This document shows positions 1 to 6,690 of a DNA stretch of 15,095 nucleotides, one piece after another. This DNA is from Bacteroidales bacterium. Lineage in GTDB: Bacteria; Bacteroidota; Bacteroidia; Bacteroidales; WCHB1-69. The DNA lies in the NCBI GenBank assembly GCA_012838875.1, contig DUOL01000110.1, positions 1-15,095 on the forward strand. The letters are read 5' to 3'. How positions within the stretch are numbered: the first letter of the stretch is position 1; every line of letters starts with the position of its first letter. Both the position numbers and the translations under genes were made by a program. Under the pieces are notes generated by a model that saw nothing but the letters and a program-made list of their open reading frames with translations, did no database searches and was not told the origin of the DNA.

Positions 1-28
1 AGTTAGAATTTATTAAACTTTAATTTCG

Positions 29-36
29 TATTTTTG
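29..36 (+). promoter_or_regulatory. Promoter -7 element before lpxH
   Basis: TATTTTTG is a perfect match to the Bacteroidota -7 consensus TAnnTTTG. It ends 18 bases before the chosen ATG at 55, so transcription would start near position 43. This supports the ATG at 55 and argues against the in-frame TTG at 34, which lies inside the element. No convincing -33 TTTG is visible; only weak TTAG-like bases lie near the window edge. Confidence 0.5.
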
Positions 37-54
37 TCGGAAAATTATTCTCGC

Positions 55-852
55 ATGAATAAATTATATTTTCAAAATCCCGTAACGGTCAATGGCGTGT
101 GCTATTTTGCGTCGGATTTTCATTTCGGAGCACCGTCAGACAAATATGTAAATGAAGAGAGGGAACAACGTGTTTTAACTTGGTTGGATACGATTATACA
201 AGATGCTACGCATATTTTTTTTCTCGGTGATCTTTTTGATTTTTGGTTTGAGTATAAAGATGTGGTGCCGCGGGGTTATTACCGTTTATTTAATAAATTT
301 GCGGAACTTAAACAGAAGAACATACAAGTTTACTATTTCACCGGTAACCACGATATGTGGATTAAAAATTATTTCGAGGAAGAGTTCGGATTCATTATTC
401 TACGAAAACCGCAAGCTTTTATCATTAATGGCAAAAAATGTTTGGTGGGGCATGGTGACGGCTTGGGTCCGAAAGATTACGGATATAAAATAATTAAAAG
501 AATATTTGCCTTTAAACCCAATATAGTTTTCTTCGGAGCTCTGCACCCGCGAATTTCCTTCGCTATTGCTCGTTTCTTCTCACGTAAAAGCCGAGCAATG
601 ACCGCCTTTAAAAATGAATATTTTTTGGGAATTGATAAAGAGTTTTTGGTACTCTTTGCTCAAGACGTCTTAGAAAGAGAAAAAATAGATTATTTTATTT
701 TCGGACATCGTCATTTGCCGTTGCAAATACCCTTAACTGATAATGCAATATATTGGAATACAGGCGATTGGATTATTCATGACTCCTATTTGAAAATTTC
801 CCGTAAGGATACCGTCCTCGTTACTCCAACGGTTGTCGATGATTTTTTATAA
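55..852 (+). CDS. lpxH: UDP-2,3-diacylglucosamine diphosphatase (LpxH family)
   Basis: This 265-residue protein is a calcineurin-like metallophosphoesterase of the LpxH type. LpxH hydrolyses UDP-2,3-diacylglucosamine to lipid X and UMP, a lipid A step at the inner face of the inner membrane. The metal-site motifs appear in order: SDFHFG (D21, H23), GDLFDFW (about 58-64), GNHD (97-100), GHGDG (132-136) and GHRH (217-220). A run of aromatic and basic residues at 150-180 fits the membrane-facing cap that binds the acyl chains. Length is normal for Bacteroidota members. The ATG at 55 is chosen because a -7 promoter element ends at 36. It is the first gene of an apparent operon, with era starting 6 bases after its stop. 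No signal peptide is seen. The family is clear; the exact substrate rests on the resemblance to LpxH rather than to LpxI or LpxG. Confidence 0.88.
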   Translation: MNKLYFQNPVTVNGVCYFASDFHFGAPSDKYVNEEREQRVLTWLDTIIQDATHIFFLGDLFDFWFEYKDVVPRGYYRLFNKFAELKQKNIQVYYFTGNHDMWIKNYFEEEFGFIILRKPQAFIINGKKCLVGHGDGLGPKDYGYKIIKRIFAFKPNIVFFGALHPRISFAIARFFSRKSRAMTAFKNEYFLGIDKEFLVLFAQDVLEREKIDYFIFGHRHLPLQIPLTDNAIYWNTGDWIIHDSYLKISRKDTVLVTPTVVDDFL

Positions 853-858
853 TTTATC

Positions 859-1752
859 ATGCAAAAAGAAGATATTCAACCACATTACGCGGGTTTTGTT
901 AACATCTTAGGAAATCCAAATGTCGGTAAAAGTACGCTAATGAACTTGTTAGTGGGGGAGGAGCTTTCCATTATAACTGCCAAAGCTCAAACAACCCGAC
1001 ACCGCATAAGAGGAATTGTAAACGGGGAGAATTTTCAAATTGTCTATTCTGACCTTCCGGGTATTTTGCTACCCGCCTACCAATTACAAAATAAGATGAT
1101 GGATTTTGTTGGTGAGGCAATGCGGGACGCCGATATCTTTCTTTATGTCGTAGAGTGTGGTGAAACAAAATATAATGATGGCATTATCCGACTACTACAG
1201 CAGACAACAAATCCTGTTTTGTTAGTTATTAATAAGATAGATGGGAAGTGCGAGGAAGATATTGCCCATTCCGTTCAACATTGGGGAGCTTTATTGCCGC
1301 AAGCGGATATTTGCACTATTTCGGCACTGCACGGGACAAACGTAGAGCAATTACAACAGAAAATCGTTTCTAAATTGCCGGTCTCCCCTCCCTATTTTCC
1401 TAAAGATGAGCTTACTGACCGCCCAATGCGTTTTTTTGTCTCCGAGTTGATACGCGAACAAATATTGTTGCTCTATAAAAAAGAGGTGCCGTATAGTGTG
1501 GAGGTTGTCGTTGATTATTTCAAGGAAGAAGAAAACGTAACCAGAATTGGAGCTATCCTTTATGTTGAGCGGGACTCCCAAAAAGCTATCATTCTGGGAA
1601 AGCAAGGAAAAGCTATTAAGGAGTTGGGAATTAAGTCAAGGCAGGAAATTGAAAAGTTTTTAGAACAACATATTTTTCTCGATTTATCGGTTAAAGTTTT
1701 GAAAAATTGGCGAAGAAATGAGAGTTATGTGAAGGGTTTTGGCTATTTTTGA
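859..1752 (+). CDS. era: GTPase Era
   Basis: Era is an essential GTPase that binds the 3' end of 16S rRNA and checks 30S subunit maturation. The 297-residue length is typical. The GTPase domain covers about residues 10-170: G1 GNPNVGKST (18-26), a switch I region with TTRH (45-48), G3 DLPG (65-68), G4 NKID (125-128) and G5 SAL (155-157). A linker follows, then the KH RNA-binding domain with its GKQG loop (247-250). The one oddity is DLPG where most Era proteins have DTPG; the invariant D and G remain. The gene starts 6 bases after lpxH and ends 12 bases before the next gene, so it is probably co-transcribed with both. Confidence 0.96.
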   Translation: MQKEDIQPHYAGFVNILGNPNVGKSTLMNLLVGEELSIITAKAQTTRHRIRGIVNGENFQIVYSDLPGILLPAYQLQNKMMDFVGEAMRDADIFLYVVECGETKYNDGIIRLLQQTTNPVLLVINKIDGKCEEDIAHSVQHWGALLPQADICTISALHGTNVEQLQQKIVSKLPVSPPYFPKDELTDRPMRFFVSELIREQILLLYKKEVPYSVEVVVDYFKEEENVTRIGAILYVERDSQKAIILGKQGKAIKELGIKSRQEIEKFLEQHIFLDLSVKVLKNWRRNESYVKGFGYF

Positions 1753-1764
1753 TTTTTTTAGCTT

Positions 1765-2706
1765 ATGTCAATCTCTTTTTTTAAATGTGACAAAATAGAT
1801 AAAGCGAAGTGGAACCAAGCGGTAGCGGCTTCACTTTACCCGACTTTGTTTGCCGACTATGATTTTCTATCAGTCGCTTCGCCGGAGTGGTGTGCCTTGA
1901 TAAAAGGCGATTACGAATATATCATGCCTCTTCCCGTGCGTTCGAGGATGCACATTTCATATATTTTTACGCCTTTTCAATTTTCACGATTAGGAATCTT
2001 TTCAAAAAATAGAATTACTGCGGAAATTGTCCGTGAGTTCTTTCAAGCAATACCGTCTAATTTTAAACAAATTGATTTGCGATTAAATCAGTATAATCCG
2101 AGTGAGAAAATAGCTTCCGAATCAATACAATTGGTCTCGTATAGTTTGAATTTAAAAGCCTCATATACAGAGTTATATAAAAATTTCCGTCAAAATACCA
2201 AACGCAATATAAAGGCGGCTGAAAAGGAGAATTTGCATGTAACTTCCGACCTATCTTTGCGTGATATAGTGTTGCTTTATAAAGAAAACAGAGGTAAAAC
2301 CAAAAAATTCAAAATAAAGGGAAAAGATTACCGATTATTTTTAAAAATTGCCACTTTTGCCCAGGAGCGTGGCTTTCTCGAATTAGTGGGCGTTAAAGAT
2401 GGAGATAATAATTTGTTAGCGGGCGCAGCTTTTCTGCATGATTATTCTACGGTTTGGTTTTGGTTTTCAGGACGTGATAATCGCTTTGCCAACAAAAGAG
2501 CCATGTTTTTCCTCATCAATGAGTATATAAAAAAATATCAAAAAACGTCCAAAATTTTGGATTTTGACGGTTCGATGAATGAGAATATTGCCCGATTTTA
2601 TGCAGGTTTTGGAGCAACGCGTTACAGTTTTCCGATGCTCTATTTTTCCAGACATTTTTATCTACATAAATTGGTCGCCTTTTATAAAATAGTGCGAGGC
2701 TTGTAA
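1765..2706 (+). CDS. FemAB/GNAT-like acyltransferase, substrate unknown
   Basis: This 313-residue protein resembles the two-lobed GNAT/FemAB-type transferases that are common and mostly uncharacterised in Bacteroidota. The best family mark is the basic stretch NTKRNIKAAEKENL (144-157), which resembles the conserved segment leading into the second GNAT lobe. The second lobe follows at about 160-290, with LVGVKDG and an LLAGAAFLHD strand-turn-helix. Near the C terminus, LDFDGSMNENIARFYAGFGA (about 264-283) matches the helix and loop that end many FemAB-like domains. There is no signal peptide or transmembrane segment, so it should be cytoplasmic. Possible substrates are aminoacyl-tRNA plus a peptidoglycan precursor, or an acyl donor for a surface sugar or amine; the sequence does not decide. 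It is the third gene of the lpxH-era operon, 12 bases after era, and the last gene before the accessory insertion. Confidence 0.7.
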   Translation: MSISFFKCDKIDKAKWNQAVAASLYPTLFADYDFLSVASPEWCALIKGDYEYIMPLPVRSRMHISYIFTPFQFSRLGIFSKNRITAEIVREFFQAIPSNFKQIDLRLNQYNPSEKIASESIQLVSYSLNLKASYTELYKNFRQNTKRNIKAAEKENLHVTSDLSLRDIVLLYKENRGKTKKFKIKGKDYRLFLKIATFAQERGFLELVGVKDGDNNLLAGAAFLHDYSTVWFWFSGRDNRFANKRAMFFLINEYIKKYQKTSKILDFDGSMNENIARFYAGFGATRYSFPMLYFSRHFYLHKLVAFYKIVRGL

Positions 2707-2740
2707 TATCTTAACTTTCAGTTAGATAATAATATTTTTA

Positions 2741-2972
2741 ATTTTAATTAGGGCGTGCCCCGTTCGCTAACGCTCACGGGTCGGTCTTCGGTTCCAAGTC
2801 CGCGGGCGGAAGCCGTGGGGTCGCAAAGCGGCAAAAAGAGCTTCTAAAGTCGCTTTTTTGCCGCCGCGTCCCCAGCGGCTTCCGCCCTTGCGGGCTTTCC
2901 ACCTGCGCCCTCACGCAGCCAACTTGCTCGTGCAGAGTCATTTAAGTCCAAAATGGAGAGCGGAAAGTGGAG
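2741..2972 (+). repeat. GC-rich structured repeat, copy 1 (forward)
   Basis: This is one of three copies in the window; the others are 6294-6523 (inverted) and 10127-10329 (forward). It begins ATTTTAATTAGGGCGTG and is far richer in GC than its flanks. Inside is a hairpin CCGTTCGC/CGCTCACGG, then a long stem-loop at 2814-2878 built from GCGGCAAAAAG facing CTTTTTTGCCGC, then CCGCCCTTGCGGG and a conserved tail through CTCGTGCAGAG. Similarity to copy 2 continues through TGGAGAGCGGAAAG. Long frames in it are by-products of its GC content. It lies 34 bases after the operon's last stop and could terminate transcription in both directions. Whether it is mobile is unknown; there are no transposase or clear target duplications. 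Confidence 0.85.
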
Positions 2973-3304
2973 AGAGAGGAAGGGGCGAATGAACCCCGAA
3001 GGGGGCATTTTTCACTTTCAATTTCCCGATTTCAACTTATTGAGCGTGAAGTATTTATAAAGAATATTTTTAATAATATTAAACTTTGAGTTTTTCATGC
3101 TTTTTGGAATACTGTCTCATTGCATAATAAATCGCACCTGATAGGTATACTCTTGATAAGACAAAAAGAGATGGTCGGCGCCCACTCAACTCTAAACATA
3201 CGGTCTAAAAAAAATCATCGTCAGTTGTTCATAGCGATGCTAATATATAATTTTTTTTACTATGTTTGCAGTGTGGCTAATAAATTGTCCGAATAATAGG
3301 AGCA
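2973..3304. other. AT-rich intergenic stretch with no recognised gene
   Basis: No convincing frame is present. The first part, after the GC-rich repeat, carries a small hairpin, CCCCGAAGGGGG, near 2995-3006. The segment CACTCAACTCTAAACATA at 3183-3200 resembles CACTCAACCGTTAACAGTA in the right-hand palindrome (6013-6031), so this may be the worn remains of another cassette end. TATGTTTG at 3261-3268 matches the -7 promoter consensus but has no gene just downstream. Confidence 0.4.
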
Positions 3305-3441
3305 AGCCAACAAAACATTCGTAAATGCGATTAAATTTATGATATGATATAATTATTCTATTCCATCGATTAATAAAGATATATTAAAATTCATAAAGTT
3401 AAAATAGAAAATGATATACGAATGTTGTATTTTTGTTAAGT
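3305..3441 (+). repeat. attC-like imperfect palindrome, left border of CBASS cassette
   Basis: The site opens with AGCCAACAAA and closes with GTTAAGT (3435-3441), which fits the integron core-site pattern GTTRRRY. Between them are two nested inverted repeats: ACATTCGTA (3315-3323) against TACGAATGT (3417-3425), and TTTATGA (3336-3342) against TCATAAA (3391-3397). At about 137 bases the size fits the longer attC sites. A second core-like word, GTTAGCA, lies at 3451-3457 and could be the true junction. The right-hand palindrome at 5891-6029 shares GCCAACAAA and the layout but has different arm sequence, as attC sites do. There is no integrase in the window, so the integron reading is an inference. 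Confidence 0.45.
3428..3435 (+). promoter_or_regulatory. Possible -7 promoter element for the CBASS operon
   Basis: TATTTTTG is a perfect TAnnTTTG match lying in the right arm of the left palindrome. It would start a transcript near 3442 with a leader of about 210 bases that contains the 3541-3604 hairpin. No clear -33 element is seen, and such AT-rich matches arise by chance. Confidence 0.3.
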
Positions 3442-3540
3442 ATATTAAACGTTAGCAACAAGCCGAGAAAAAAGACAACGACACAATGAAATTTTTACTG
3501 CGTAAAGACAAAGAAGAAAATATGCAAAATGCCACCACAC

Positions 3541-3604
3541 AAAAGCATGTGTGTGGTTGCCCTTCCATGCAACTGTCCCTTCGCAGAGCCACACATATGC
3601 TTTT
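3541..3604 (+). terminator. Strong leader hairpin with T tract upstream of CBASS
   Basis: AAAAGCATGTGTGTGG (3541-3556) pairs with CCACACATATGCTTTT (3589-3604). In RNA this is a 16-base-pair stem with one G-U wobble, and it runs into seven Ts (3601-3607). The 32-base loop holds a second small stem, GTTGC/GCAAC. This is the form of an intrinsic terminator on the + strand, yet it lies inside the leader, 48 bases before the cyclase start. It may insulate the operon from upstream transcription or act as an attenuator. The region also reads as a 56-codon frame from 3486 that ends at the cyclase start; the stem explains the sequence better than that frame does. Confidence 0.65.
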
Positions 3605-3652
3605 TTTACCGACTCGCAAACTGCAAATAATGAATCTTAAAATATTAATGAT

Positions 3653-4627
3653 ATGACACTACTTGAATCAATTAACAAACTTGTCGATAATGTGAACATT
3701 ACAGACAGACAAGAAGTAAACATTAGGAATTCTTTATTGAATTTAGAAACTCATTTGAAAAATTTAAATAATAAGCTTTTTGTAAAAGAATGCTTTACAA
3801 GCGGTTCATGGGAAAGAGATACAATAATCCGACCATTGAATGATGTTGATTTATTTGCTGTATTGGACCTTGAGGAATGGGAAGATGAATACGGTAATAA
3901 ACCAAATCCTCAAAGTGTATTGACAAAAATTAAAAACTATTTGAATGACCAGAACGATTACAAAGACAAAGTTAAGCAAGATAGACCATGCGTTACAATT
4001 CATTTAAGCGATAAAGATTTTGATGTTTTACCAAGTTTTGAAAATTCTTGTGGTGGTTATTATATACCTAACTATGATTTAAAATCTTGGACTACTTCTT
4101 ATCCAAAAAAGTTAACAAAAGATCTTGATGATACACATAGATTACGAGATTATAAATTGAAACAAATAATCAGAGTTGTAAAATACTGGAATCGCGATTT
4201 TAATGATAAAACTATTCCATCTTATCACATTGAGGAAATTGCAATAGATATCTTCAAGATGAACGCTTTTACGAACTTTGAAGAAGGAATAAGAGAATGG
4301 TTTGAAAAAGTTGAATTTTATATGAAATTAAATAAATTCAAATCAAATGATGAATATGAGTCTTCTTTGAAAAAAGCAAAAAAGGTGAAAAATAAATTGA
4401 AAGAAGCGAATGAATTTTTTACCGACAAAAACGAAGTTGAAGCAAAAAAGATATGGAAGGAGGTTTTTGGAAAAGAGTTTCCAACTGTGGATGAAGAGGA
4501 AGCAAAAAATATATCCAAATCATTGACTGAAGGTACATTAAAATATTCAAGTACAGCAGGAATTTCAACCGCAGTTGGAAGTAGTTTATCAGCATCTAAA
4601 GGTTTTTATGGGGATGAAGTTCTTTAA
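3653..4627 (+). CDS. CBASS CD-NTase (cGAS/DncV-like nucleotidyltransferase)
   Basis: This 324-residue protein is a SMODS-type CD-NTase. The family makes cyclic di- or trinucleotides when phage infection is sensed. The active-site signature is present: GS at 51-52, then DVD (D64, D66) in PLNDVDLF, with the third acidic residue D124 in DFDVLPSF. The helical C-terminal half includes KLKQIIRVVKYWN (168-180) and SYHIEEIAIDIF (190-201), normal for the fold. Residues 230-270 form a charged, probably coiled segment. The last 30 or so residues are rich in Ser, Gly, Thr and Ala and end FYGDEVL, a flexible tail suited to engagement by the E2 partner encoded next. Its stop overlaps the E2 start, so the two are probably translationally coupled. 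I do not assign a clade or nucleotide product; the general layout seems nearest to E2-associated cyclases such as CdnG, by memory only. Confidence 0.9.
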   Translation: MTLLESINKLVDNVNITDRQEVNIRNSLLNLETHLKNLNNKLFVKECFTSGSWERDTIIRPLNDVDLFAVLDLEEWEDEYGNKPNPQSVLTKIKNYLNDQNDYKDKVKQDRPCVTIHLSDKDFDVLPSFENSCGGYYIPNYDLKSWTTSYPKKLTKDLDDTHRLRDYKLKQIIRVVKYWNRDFNDKTIPSYHIEEIAIDIFKMNAFTNFEEGIREWFEKVEFYMKLNKFKSNDEYESSLKKAKKVKNKLKEANEFFTDKNEVEAKKIWKEVFGKEFPTVDEEEAKNISKSLTEGTLKYSSTAGISTAVGSSLSASKGFYGDEVL

Positions 4628-5045
4628 TAAGCACAAACCAAATGTATCTGCACAAATTGGGGCTATGAAATCGAAATACCCTCAATTTAAAGCAAGGCAT
4701 TTATCAAATGATACTGTTACGTTTATTGGAGATTTAATGATTAAACCAGAGTTGCCCATTTATTCTGTAAGCGTTGAATATAGAGGAACTTTATCACCGA
4801 GAGTTCGTGTAATAGAACCAAAACTTGTGGAAAATCCTCCACATTTTTACAAAAATACAAAATGTCTTTGTTTGTACCATTCAGATGATTTCAAATGGAA
4901 TTGCCGAAAACTTGTTGCAAAGGAAATAATGTCATGGACTATTGCTTGGCTGTACTTTTACGAAGCATGGTTGCAAACAGGAAAATGGTTTGGACCAGAA
5001 TCACATCATACGCCAAATATAATTAAAGAAGATAAAGATGACTAG
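4608..5045 (+). CDS. Stand-alone E2-like protein of type II (short) CBASS
   Basis: This 145-residue protein has a compact ubiquitin-conjugating (E2-like) fold with no E1 or JAB domain, which defines the short type II CBASS layout. In such systems the E2 forms a thioester with the C terminus of the partner cyclase and primes it. Visible marks, numbered from the ATG at 4614, are YPQFKAR (22-28), IYSVSVEYRG (49-58), NPPHFY (74-79) and KCLCLYHSDDFKW (83-95). In the last, C86 in the LCLY context is the likely catalytic cysteine, with C84 as a neighbour. Then come the helix EIMSWTIAWLYFYEAWLQTG (104-123) and WFGPESHHTP. Two starts are possible, 4608 (used here) and 4614; both overlap the cyclase gene, by 20 or 14 bases. 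It overlaps the next gene by 8 bases. Confidence 0.85.
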   Translation: MGMKFFNKHKPNVSAQIGAMKSKYPQFKARHLSNDTVTFIGDLMIKPELPIYSVSVEYRGTLSPRVRVIEPKLVENPPHFYKNTKCLCLYHSDDFKWNCRKLVAKEIMSWTIAWLYFYEAWLQTGKWFGPESHHTPNIIKEDKDD

Positions 5046-5832
5046 AAGAGTTCCATTTGATAGCAATTATACAACCGCTAGAAAATTTGAAAAGACTGCA
5101 TTTTATTGCCTATTATTTTCTGCGATTGCAATTTTATACTTATGGTTAATACACAAAGTTGAACCACTAATCTCATTTAAAATTAGCACAGAAACAATTA
5201 TTGATTTAGTAAAAGTGCTAAGTTATGTTTCAATGATAGGATATATAGGGCTTTCAAGCGTTGCAAAGTATTTATTTTATTCGGCTGAAAAAGTAAAACG
5301 GAGTGATTTAATTGATAATTCTTTTGGAACTTGCTATTCTGAATGTAATTCAGAGGAATACTATAATAATGAAGAAATTAGTTTTGGAATAAAAAAACTT
5401 GCAGTAAATGCTTATGAAAGCAGTTTCCATACAGAACAAACTTTGAGAAAAATGTTGTTTCGATATGCTTTAAAAATGCTCTTATTTTCAATTCCGTTTC
5501 TAATTTCGATTTTTTCTATAGGTGGTAGCGATATTGTTAGATTGCTTTTTGAAATAAGCATTCCTTTGATTATGCTTTCACAGTTTTTCATCTTGATAGT
5601 ATATTATACCGGAGTAAAGAGCGTAAATGAAAGGTTTAAAATTGAACTTACAAATATTGGTAGCAAACAAATTGCATTAGAAGATAATGCCAAATTGCTG
5701 AACCCTGTATTTGATTATTACAACATTAAATCATGGGCTACTACCAATTTAGACAGTAAAATCTTTGATAAACATAACAACCTAATTTCAGAATTATGGC
5801 AGAAAAGAAAAGAAAAACTGAAATTAGTTTAG
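5038..5832 (+). CDS. Four-transmembrane CBASS effector (S-4TM family)
   Basis: This 264-residue membrane protein has two hairpin pairs of transmembrane segments: about 20-39, 55-77, 143-162 and 168-192. The soluble middle segment carries KRSDLIDNSFGT (88-99), EYYNNEEISFGIKKLAVNAYESSF (107-130, described by its key residues YYNNE and KLAVN) and a helix before the third segment. This pattern matches the SMODS-associating 4TM effector family as I know it. The C-terminal 70 residues are soluble and basic. Expected role, by analogy with other CBASS membrane effectors: binding the cyclic nucleotide opens or assembles the protein and depolarises the inner membrane, killing or arresting the infected cell. 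Its start overlaps the E2 stop by 8 bases, so all three genes form one operon. No signal peptide is needed or seen. Confidence 0.83.
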   Translation: MTRRVPFDSNYTTARKFEKTAFYCLLFSAIAILYLWLIHKVEPLISFKISTETIIDLVKVLSYVSMIGYIGLSSVAKYLFYSAEKVKRSDLIDNSFGTCYSECNSEEYYNNEEISFGIKKLAVNAYESSFHTEQTLRKMLFRYALKMLLFSIPFLISIFSIGGSDIVRLLFEISIPLIMLSQFFILIVYYTGVKSVNERFKIELTNIGSKQIALEDNAKLLNPVFDYYNIKSWATTNLDSKIFDKHNNLISELWQKRKEKLKLV

Positions 5833-5890
5833 TATTTTACACTTTTATTTAAACAGATATTTTGAATAAACAGTAATGTCGGAGGACAAG

Positions 5891-6029
5891 AACGGCTAGT
5901 TGCCAACAAAGTGTATATGCTATAAGGGTTTCAGTGGATATTCAAGCGTTGTAGCCCGCTCAAACTTTCATGTCGGTGGACAGGAAACTGCCCATAATCC
6001 TTTACGGCACATACACTCAACCGTTAACA
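5891..6029 (+). repeat. attC-like imperfect palindrome, right border of CBASS cassette
   Basis: The outer arms AACGG (5891-5895) and CCGTT (6021-6025) pair. Next come GTGTATATGC (5911-5920) against GCACATACAC (6007-6016), TATAAGG against CCTTTA, and a short inner hairpin AGCG/CGCT around 5945-5960. TGCCAACAAA (5901-5910) lies unpaired on the left arm, as the extra bases of an attC do. GTTAACA (6023-6029) would be the right core site. The 129 bases from TGCCAAC to GTTAACA are a normal long attC length. It begins about 60 bases after the effector's stop, where a cassette's attC belongs. A frame running through it (from 5970) is not credible as a gene. Confidence 0.5.
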
Positions 6030-6054
6030 GTAACCTTACAAAGAAACCGCAACA

Positions 6055-6117
6055 ATGAAAAAATGGACCAAATATATTGCACTTATTGTACTTATACGGC
6101 TACTTTTGATTTTATAA
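6055..6117 (+). pseudogene. Truncated 5' end of a possible second cassette gene
   Basis: Just after the right palindrome, an ATG at 6055 opens a 20-residue frame, MKKWTKYIALIVLIRLLLIL, then a stop. The basic start and hydrophobic run look like the N-terminal anchor of a membrane protein. Nothing continues it in this frame, and I recognise no product in the 170 bases that follow up to the GC-rich repeat. It may be the remains of the next cassette, cut off by a frameshift, deletion or the repeat. It could also be chance. Confidence 0.25.
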
Positions 6118-6293
6118 AATTTGGCTTAACACCATATCAGGATTATATTGCAACAGGTAATAAAAAATTGTACTGGTTAAACCTGTATTGTCCGTACAAT
6201 CGGGCGGAATTTCATCAATTAATTTCTTGTTTTAAATCGGTTATCGGTACGACACTTTCCCTTCATTTCAACTCTGCTCAATGAGCATTTATT

Positions 6294-6523
6294 CCCCGCT
6301 TTCCGCTCTCCATCTTGAACCTAAACGGCTCTGCACGAGCAGGTTGGCTGCGTGAGGCGCTTAGGTGGAAAGCCCGCAAGGGCGGAAGCCGCTGGGGACG
6401 CGGCGGCAAAAAAGCGACTTTGTAAGCTCTTTTTGCTGCCTTGCGTCCCCACGGCTTGCGACCGCGGACTTGGAACCGGGCGCCGACCCCGAGCGTAGCG
6501 AGGGGACACGCCCTAATTAAAAT
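6294..6523 (-). repeat. GC-rich structured repeat, copy 2 (inverted)
   Basis: The reverse complement matches copy 1 (2741-2972) from ATTTTAATTAGGGCGTG through the hairpin core to TGGAGAGCGGAAAG. The core stem-loop is at about 6391-6455, with GGGGACGC and GGCGGCAAAAA facing the complementary TTTTTGC and GCGTCCCC. With copy 1 it forms a pair of inverted repeats around the CBASS insertion, about 3.3 kb apart. Overlapping minus-strand frames here are artefacts of GC content. It lies about 100 bases before the promoter of the next gene. Confidence 0.85.
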
Positions 6524-6618
6524 TATAAAATGTATGAAAATCAATAATCTTCTCTCTATAATTTTCCACCGGAACAGAAAGTTTTAAATTAAAATCCCTA
6601 CTTTTAATCTTTTTTTAT

Positions 6619-6626
6619 TACCTTTG
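6619..6626 (+). promoter_or_regulatory. Promoter -7 element before the CorA gene
   Basis: TACCTTTG is an exact TAnnTTTG match. The transcript would start near 6633 and give a leader of about 60 bases. No clear -33 TTTG is found at the expected distance. Confidence 0.55.
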
Positions 6627-6682
6627 TAGCCGCAAAAAAATATCAATAAGGAATGTAGAATTTAGATTCTCCGCATTAAAGA

Positions 6683-6690
6683 AAGGAGGT
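6683..6690 (+). promoter_or_regulatory. Perfect Shine-Dalgarno for the CorA gene
   Basis: AAAGGAGGT is fully complementary to the 3' end of 16S rRNA, and its GGAGG core is 5 bases before the ATG at 6695. This fixes the start. It stands out because no other gene in the window shows a comparable site, in keeping with weak Shine-Dalgarno use in Bacteroidota. Confidence 0.8.

Noticed and set aside
3305..3441. Reading the left palindrome as an insertion-sequence end or CRISPR repeat
   Set aside because: There is no transposase, no direct duplication of a target and no regularly spaced repeats; the arms differ from the right-hand palindrome, which terminal inverted repeats would not.
2707..3652. 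Search for tRNA or other standard RNA genes in the long gap
   Set aside because: No cloverleaf, T-loop GTTCGA-type motif in context or other standard RNA signature was found.
3486..3658. 56-codon frame (MKFLLRKDKE...) ending at the cyclase start
   Set aside because: Its middle is the 3541-3604 hairpin, whose pairing explains the base order; no domain is recognisable. A leader peptide cannot be wholly excluded.
5970..6284. 104-codon + strand frame starting at ATG 5970
   Set aside because: Its first 60 bases lie in the right arm of the attC-like palindrome, its composition (Tyr, Thr, Cys rich) is unlike its neighbours, and I recognise no domain in it.
6278..6544. Minus-strand frames of 62 and 88 codons
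   Set aside because: They translate the GC-rich repeat; similar Arg/Pro/Ala-rich frames appear in the other copies only because GC-rich DNA has few stops.
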